From Nakamurella antarctica (GTDB lineage: Bacteria; Actinomycetota; Actinomycetes; Mycobacteriales; Nakamurellaceae): a stretch of 64,000 nt of DNA. The notes beneath the pieces were generated by a model. It was not told the DNA's origin. It saw only the letters and a list, made by a program, of their open reading frames with translations, and made no database searches. Both the position numbers and the translations under genes were made by a program. The stretch is taken from assembly GCF_003860405.1 (NCBI RefSeq), contig NZ_CP034170.1, forward strand, positions 124,001 through 188,000. The letters run 5' to 3'. Shown piece by piece: positions 59,659-64,000 of the stretch. The number at the start of each line of letters is the position of its first letter. Positions within the stretch are counted from its first letter, which is position 1.

Positions 59659-60849
59659 ATGTCCGTCCGCGAGATGTCCACCACTGATGAGGCGATCGTC
59701 CTCCGAGGGGTCACCTGGGGCCACACCCGCGGACTTCTGCCCGTCATTGGCGCGAGTTCTGCGTGGGCCGACAGGACTGCGGACCGCGTCGCGGTGATCT
59801 GGGAGGCGCGAAGCCTCTGGGACTTTGGCGAAGGTGATTTGACGTCGATTGCGCAGCAATATGACCTGATGGTGATCGACCACCCGCTCGTCGGTGATGC
59901 TGTATCCCAAGGCTTGCTCGTCGATCTTGCTGGCGACGCGGCCTTCGTTGCCGAGGCGCACGCGGACAGCGTGGGCGATAGCCAGCGGACCTACTGCGCC
60001 GACGGCGCGGTCTGGGCGCTGCCAGTCGACGCGGCCTGCCAGGTTGCGGCTTGGCGTCCAGACCTTTTCGAGAATGTAGGTGTGGCAGTGCCAACAACTT
60101 TGGCCGAAGTCCACGCGCTGCCTGTTGCGTTGCCGATCGCGATGGCTGCGGCGCCAGTCGATGTGTGGTGCATGTGGCTCGCCCTGTGCATTGGTGCCGG
60201 CGAAGAGCCACTGCGCTCCGAGGGTCGCGCAGTCACGCGGGAGGTTGCCACCGCCGCTTATGACGAACTCGAGCGCTTGGTTCAGCGTGCGGGGCCAGAG
60301 TGGTTGGGGCGCAATCCGATCGACGTATTGCGAATGCTGAGCAGCGGCGATAGAGCTGCCTACATTCCTTTTGTGTTCGGCTACAGCAACTACTCCCGCC
60401 CGGGATACAGCCGCAATTTGCTACGTTTCGGCCCGTCGCCATCGTCCTCGCGAACGCCTGCAACTACGGTTCTGGGAGGCGCGGGCGTAGCTGTGTCCGG
60501 CGTCAGTCCGCACCGCGAAGACGCCATCGACCTCGCCAGATGGCTCGCTTCCAAAGAATGTCAGAGTGGCCCTTATCTGGAGGCGGGAGGTCAGCCGGGT
60601 CGGTTGTCGGCGTGGCGTAGCCCCCTGGGACAGATGCTTGCCGGGACGTACTTTTCAGACACCGAGGCCGCGCTGCAAAGGGCATACCATCGCCCAATCT
60701 CGGTCGGGATGCGCAGGTTCCAGACCCTAGCGGGCGACCGCCTGTTGGCCGCGCTGCGGGCTCACGAGCGTCCCGATGCAGTCATCGATGACATCGACCG
60801 ATGGTGGGCAACAGTGGGATCGCCCGCTGGTGACCGACCCCTGGAGTAA
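59659..60849 (+). CDS. Solute-binding-fold protein without export signal (B)
   Basis: 396 residues. The sequence begins IVLRGVTWGHTRGLLPVIGA after a short hydrophilic lead and shows binding-protein-like elements: VIWEARSLWDFGEGDLTSIA, QQYDLMVIDHPLVGDAVSQG, AVWALPVDAACQVAAWRPDL and FENVGVAVPTTLAEV. It is distantly similar to protein A in this last region (ALP....Q...YR.DLF). No signal peptide, lipobox or Tat motif exists, so it is predicted to be cytoplasmic. It follows the permease by five bases. Having two such proteins in one operon, beside a normal exported one, points to a non-transport role. Confidence 0.8.
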   Translation: MSVREMSTTDEAIVLRGVTWGHTRGLLPVIGASSAWADRTADRVAVIWEARSLWDFGEGDLTSIAQQYDLMVIDHPLVGDAVSQGLLVDLAGDAAFVAEAHADSVGDSQRTYCADGAVWALPVDAACQVAAWRPDLFENVGVAVPTTLAEVHALPVALPIAMAAAPVDVWCMWLALCIGAGEEPLRSEGRAVTREVATAAYDELERLVQRAGPEWLGRNPIDVLRMLSSGDRAAYIPFVFGYSNYSRPGYSRNLLRFGPSPSSSRTPATTVLGGAGVAVSGVSPHREDAIDLARWLASKECQSGPYLEAGGQPGRLSAWRSPLGQMLAGTYFSDTEAALQRAYHRPISVGMRRFQTLAGDRLLAALRAHERPDAVIDDIDRWWATVGSPAGDRPLE

Positions 60850-60960
60850 GCGCCGTTCGGGGCGACGCCGCTATCGGGTGGACGCCAATGCGAGGAAGCC
60901 AGTTCGGGAATGAAAACGAGGTGCAGCTGATGCGGCACCGTGAGGGAATGTGGATCACCG

Positions 60961-61902
60961 ATGAGCGTTAACGAGATCGCGTCAGTCGACGGAACAGTAG
61001 CGAAGGTCGTCATCGCGGGAGAGGCGGACCCGGCGTGGGTCCTTTCGCAGGGCGCCCAGTGGCATCGGCTGCCCGCGGACACGTCATTGGCGAGCCTTCT
61101 GGCGCTTTCCAGCGCGGACTTGGCGTCGGTGCTTGCCAGCCCGCACCCAAAAATCGACCTTGCCGCCAATGCTGTCGAACTGTGCCCACCCGTCGATACC
61201 ACCACCGAAATCTGGGCAGCCGGGGTGACGTACCTTCAGTCTCAGCAGGCCCGGACTGCCGAGAGCGCTGTGCCGGACGTGTACGACCGGGTCTACGAGG
61301 CGGACCGGCCGGAACTGTTTTTCAAGAGTATCGGCTGGAAAGCCAGTGGCCCCGGTGATCCCGTGGCGGTCCGGGACGACTCGGGGTGGAACGTCCCCGA
61401 ACCCGAACTGGCGCTCGTGGTTAACTCTCGCGGCGAGATCGTCGCACTCACCATCTGCAATGATGTGAGTTCGCGGTCCATCGAGGGCGAGAACCCGCTA
61501 TACCTGCCGCAGGCGAAGGTGTATCTCGGCAGTTGCGCGATTGGCCCATGGTTGGTCCCCGTTTCCTCGGTGGATCCGCACAACCTTGAAATCTCCATGA
61601 CCATTACCCGCGACGGCGCGGTGATCTGGTCCGATCGCACCAGCACCGCCAAGCTAAAGCGGACCATCCAGGAACTGGTAGACGCGCTCTTCACAGCAGC
61701 GGTTTACCCGGAGGGTGCGATCCTCTCGACTGGAACCTGCCTTGTTCCCGCCGACCCGTTTACTCTGATGCCAGGCGACAGCGTGGAGATCTCGATTGAG
61801 GGGATCGGGACCCTGACCAACCTCGTTCTCGCTACCTCGGATTCGGAGATGGTAGCGACCATCGCCGCACGCCGCCCGAATAGAGCTGGTGGTGTTGCCT
61901 AG
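60961..61902 (+). CDS. FAH-family hydrolase/dehydratase (AraD1/GguC-like)
   Basis: 313 residues. EIWAAGVTYLQSQQAR, RPELFFKSIGWKASGPGDPV, the metal-binding Glu residues in WNVPEPELALVV, the Asp in LTICNDVSSRSIEGENPLY, then LPQAKVYLGSCAIGPWLVP, and a C-terminal GDSVEISIEGIGTL. The NPLYLPQAK pattern is typical of the AraD1/GguC branch, which acts on 2-keto-3-deoxy sugar acids and is often linked to sugar ABC operons. That reading is from family knowledge; the substrate is not proven. It starts about 110 bases after protein B and may have its own promoter. Confidence 0.85.
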   Translation: MSVNEIASVDGTVAKVVIAGEADPAWVLSQGAQWHRLPADTSLASLLALSSADLASVLASPHPKIDLAANAVELCPPVDTTTEIWAAGVTYLQSQQARTAESAVPDVYDRVYEADRPELFFKSIGWKASGPGDPVAVRDDSGWNVPEPELALVVNSRGEIVALTICNDVSSRSIEGENPLYLPQAKVYLGSCAIGPWLVPVSSVDPHNLEISMTITRDGAVIWSDRTSTAKLKRTIQELVDALFTAAVYPEGAILSTGTCLVPADPFTLMPGDSVEISIEGIGTLTNLVLATSDSEMVATIAARRPNRAGGVA

Positions 61903-62007
61903 CTGCGCTGGCCTTTGCGCGCGAACTGCTGGGATCTCCGTATGGCGACCTGCAGGTACATCGGTCCGGGTAACCCGCGTTGGGTGCTATCTGGGAAACT
62001 GGACCTC

Positions 62008-62682
62008 GTGAACAACCCCGCACGCGCCACGATCTTGGTGGTCGACAACTACGACTCGTTTGTCTACAACCTCGTGCAGTACTTAGAGCAACTCGGCGCC
62101 ACCTGCGTGGTGCGCCGCAATGACGAGGTCACGCCGCAAGAAGTGCTGACCCTGGGCGCTGGCGGTGGCTCCGTTGACGGGGTTTTGCTCTCGCCCGGCC
62201 CCGGGGTGCCAGCAGAGGCTGGCGTCACCGAAGACATGATCACGTTCTGCGCGGGCAAGGTCCCGGTACTCGGTGTCTGCTTGGGACATCAAGCGATAGC
62301 GGAAGTATTTGGCGGCGTCGTGGATCGCGCACCCGAGCTGCTCCATGGCCGGACCTCATTGGTGCACCACAACAGCGCCGGAGTGTTCGAGGACCTGCCG
62401 GATCCCTTTACTGCCACCAGGTATCACTCCTTAGCCGTCGTTGACTCCACGGTGCCCGAGGTTCTGGAAGTCACGGCCCGGACTGAGGGCGGGGTGATTA
62501 TGGGGTTGCGTCATCGGGTGTACGCGATCGAAGGCGTCCAATTCCATCCCGAGTCGGTGTTGACCCAGGGCGGCCACCGGATGTTGGCGTCCTGGTTAGC
62601 CGAATGCGGCTTTCCACAGGCCCGTGACGCCGTCGCGGCCCTCGAGCAGGACGTCGAAGCCCTTCGAGTGTCCGCGCTCTGA
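62008..62682 (+). CDS. pabA: Glutamine amidotransferase, PabA/TrpG type
   Basis: 224 residues. TILVVDNYDSFVYNLVQYLE, LLSPGPGVPAEAG, the nucleophile Cys in VPVLGVCLGHQAIAEVFGG and the His/Glu pair in EGVQFHPESVLTQGG form a complete class I amidotransferase. It supplies ammonia to aminodeoxychorismate or anthranilate synthase for folate or tryptophan synthesis. The GTG at 62008 is preferred because homology begins just after it; GAAACT seven bases upstream suggests a leaderless mRNA. Its position after the sortase block is the conserved one, apart from the inserted island. Confidence 0.93.
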   Translation: MNNPARATILVVDNYDSFVYNLVQYLEQLGATCVVRRNDEVTPQEVLTLGAGGGSVDGVLLSPGPGVPAEAGVTEDMITFCAGKVPVLGVCLGHQAIAEVFGGVVDRAPELLHGRTSLVHHNSAGVFEDLPDPFTATRYHSLAVVDSTVPEVLEVTARTEGGVIMGLRHRVYAIEGVQFHPESVLTQGGHRMLASWLAECGFPQARDAVAALEQDVEALRVSAL

Positions 62683-62692
62683 AAAACGTTTA

Positions 62693-63071
62693 CTAAGCTG
62701 GCCAGGAGGTAAGCATCCAGACGAGGGCCCCAGCGTTGGCCAACGCGGTGATCGCCGGGCCGAATGTCTTTACTCTGTCAGATATCATACGACCGATCGC
62801 CGCATCGAATCCCTGAACCAGAATCATCGCCAGTGCGGCTGCGGCTTCGGACGCGATTGACCCAATCAACATGCCGGTGACAGCCAGGACGGAAAGCGCC
62901 ATCAATGCTTCTCGCCAATGCGTACATCGATGGAATCCGAGACTCACCGGTCGCAGTTCGGAGCCCGACGAGAGCATACATGCCATTCGCGAGAAAACTG
63001 ACCACGGTTACTGATGCACAGATCCAAAATGCAGCTGATACAGGCTCGCCTTCTGGGCGGGAGCCGCGCAA
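62693..63071 (-). pseudogene. Small membrane protein gene with frameshift
   Basis: The minus strand encodes SAAFWICASVTVVSFLANGM then YALVGLRTATGESRIPSMYA and LARS in one frame, and LMALSVLAVTGMLIGSIASE, AAAALAMILVQGFDAAIG and RMISDRVKTFGPAITALANA in another. Both halves together make one about 120-residue protein with four membrane segments, a pattern known from hypothetical actinobacterial membrane proteins. The shift lies near 62913 (AGCATTGATG). No good start codon remains; only a TTG at 63071 is available. Confidence 0.6.
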
Positions 63072-63140
63072 TGGCTGGCTACGGCAAACCGAAAAATTAA
63101 ATTCCGCTATCCGAAATTCACGCAGCAGATCAGAATACTG

Positions 63141-63192
63141 ACATAAACCTGCACCCGCTCAGCTTTGGTGCTGGGCGGGTGCAGGCTTATGT
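63141..63192. terminator. 18-bp hairpin terminator after the LPETG gene
   Basis: ACATAAACCTGCACCCGC (63141-63158) pairs with GCGGGTGCAGGCTTATGT (63175-63192) at 17 of 18 positions, and an inner CAGC/GCTG pair narrows the loop. It lies 18 bases beyond the stop of the minus-strand wall protein. Confidence 0.75.
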
Positions 63193-63209
63193 TCTATGTG
63201 GTGCCCGTG

Positions 63210-64000
63210 TCAGGCGCGGCGTCGAGCAACGAGTAGCGTGCCAGCGCCTAAGCCCATCAACAGCAGCGCCCAAGGCAACAATGTGTCGGTGTGGCTTCCC
63301 GTTTCGGGCAAGTATTTCGTTGGAGCCGGTGGTTTGCCGTTGGCAGCACCCCCCGCGACTGCAAGTGAGCTCGTGTTATTGCCGCCTCCGTCTAACTTTG
63401 GTGCGGTAGATGAGGTGGGAGACGTTGTGGAAGCGCTCATTGGCGGCGACGGTGTCGTCGACGAAGTTGGTGTTTGGGTTGAAGTAGTGGGCGGGGTGGT
63501 TGTGGGCGGGGTGGTTGTGGGCGGCGTGGTTGTGGGCGGCGTGGTTGTGGGCGGCGTGGTTGTGGGCGGCGTTACCGTGACCTGGGCGGGATCGTCGTCG
63601 GTAACCGTGTTCTTTTCCAAATCGATCGCCGTGACGGTCGCTGTATTGACGTAACCGGCTGAGATTGATTCTGGGCACAGGAAAGTGAACGAGGCTCCAG
63701 GATCGAGCGCAGCGGGTATCACCTGAGCGACGACGCATGCCTGCAGAGTCGCATCAGTGAGCTTGATCGATGTCAAAGTCTGCTGCCCGCTGTTGGTGAC
63801 TACCAGTTTCCATTGCACGAGACCGCTCAAGCCGACGGAGTAGGAATCGCTATATGGTCCGCCGGTAGCGCCAACAGTTTTGTCGATCGTAATGCTGGAG
63901 GCTCCAACGAATCCGAAGTCAACCGTCAGATTAACATCCCTGTCGGGTAAATCTGTCTTGTTGGGTGATGTTTGCCCCAAGGGTGAACCCCCAGTCAGCA
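63210..64000 (-). CDS. LPETG wall-anchored protein, 5' end outside the window
   Basis: At least 263 C-terminal residues. A DUF11/CnaB-like beta domain (ITIDKTVGATGGPYSDSYSV, WKLVVTNSGQQTLTSIKLTD) carries a pair of cysteines (about 80 and 100 residues in). Then come seven or so PPTTT repeats, a Thr/Ser stalk, the sorting signal LPETG, a membrane segment (LLPWALLLMGLGAGTLLVA) and RRRA. The frame stays open to the window edge, so the signal peptide and more repeat domains are expected beyond. It is a probable sortase substrate and surface adhesin or stalk protein. Confidence 0.85.
   Translation of the reverse strand, partial: LTGGSPLGQTSPNKTDLPDRDVNLTVDFGFVGASSITIDKTVGATGGPYSDSYSVGLSGLVQWKLVVTNSGQQTLTSIKLTDATLQACVVAQVIPAALDPGASFTFLCPESISAGYVNTATVTAIDLEKNTVTDDDPAQVTVTPPTTTPPTTTPPTTTPPTTTPPTTTPPTTSTQTPTSSTTPSPPMSASTTSPTSSTAPKLDGGGNNTSSLAVAGGAANGKPPAPTKYLPETGSHTDTLLPWALLLMGLGAGTLLVARRRA
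63485..63572 (-). repeat. 15-bp tandem repeats encoding PPTTT
   Basis: About six units of the plus-strand type GTGGTTGTGGGCGGC follow each other; two subtypes differ by one base. They code for the Pro/Thr stalk of the LPETG protein. Confidence 0.85.

Overview
The window is high-GC actinobacterial DNA. The best anchor is the block at 40.1-49.5 kb: cyclophilin (ppiA), rhomboid protease, PH-domain membrane protein, crgA, a DUF881 protein, a class E sortase, a 52-residue membrane protein and, after an interruption, the glutamine amidotransferase pabA/trpG at 62.0 kb. In Actinobacteria this order normally lies close to oriC, next to the cell-division and cell-wall kinase genes. Proteins of the DUF1490 and DUF2020 types and cell-wall LPxTG proteins fit a relative of Mycobacteriales or Nakamurellales, but I cannot name the genus from sequence alone.

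Layout. 0-9 kb is a decayed accessory region. It holds a MerR regulator paired with a PH-like membrane protein, a broken serine recombinase, an N-terminally truncated alginate-lyase-like gene, a DUF2716-like remnant and a DUF4279 gene of the kind found in immunity loci. 9.1-15.6 kb holds a FUSC-type exporter, a bacteriophytochrome fused to GGDEF and EAL domains, an ABM-type monooxygenase, a GGDEF remnant and a Na/Ca-exchanger-like protein. 15.6-18.4 kb is an AT-richer decayed island with a G13 tract, a pseudogene broken by a 10-bp duplication, two DUF2510 genes, a long hairpin, an atypical tRNA-Gly(CCC) and an ISL3 transposase remnant. 18.5-21.7 kb carries a GNAT acetyltransferase, small membrane proteins and an ABC-2 exporter, and ends in a 21-bp perfect hairpin.

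21.8-37.0 kb is a catabolic locus arranged around a divergent promoter at 27.4 kb. Leftward runs a tightly overlapped operon: HbpS/GlcG-like protein, SDR, diaminopropionate-ammonia-lyase-like enzyme, SDR, DUF1275 membrane protein and Baeyer-Villiger-type monooxygenase. Rightward run a gamma-glutamyltransferase, an M20-like protein with altered metal ligands, a GH31 alpha-xylosidase-like enzyme, an amino-acid-type ABC importer whose permease and ATPase are fused, and an FCD-type GntR regulator. Similar AT-rich sites precede the GH31, binding-protein and GntR genes. 37.1-40.1 kb has an OhrR-like repressor with a 28-bp palindromic operator, plus secreted and wall-anchored repeat proteins.

41.7-45.6 kb is a tandem array of four paralogous exported proteins with eight conserved cysteines (Septum_form-like). 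Two of the four are preceded by a 24-codon upstream reading frame that ends in an ATGA overlap with the main start. 49.5-61.9 kb is a catabolic island set inside the conserved division locus: a LacI regulator with a clear promoter and operator, Gfo/Idh oxidoreductase, CaiB/BaiF CoA-transferase, MaoC hydratase, a ribose-type ABC importer, an FAH-family enzyme, and two solute-binding-fold proteins that lack any export signal. After pabA, where pknB is normally found, there is a frameshifted membrane gene and a wall-anchored LPETG protein that runs off the window.
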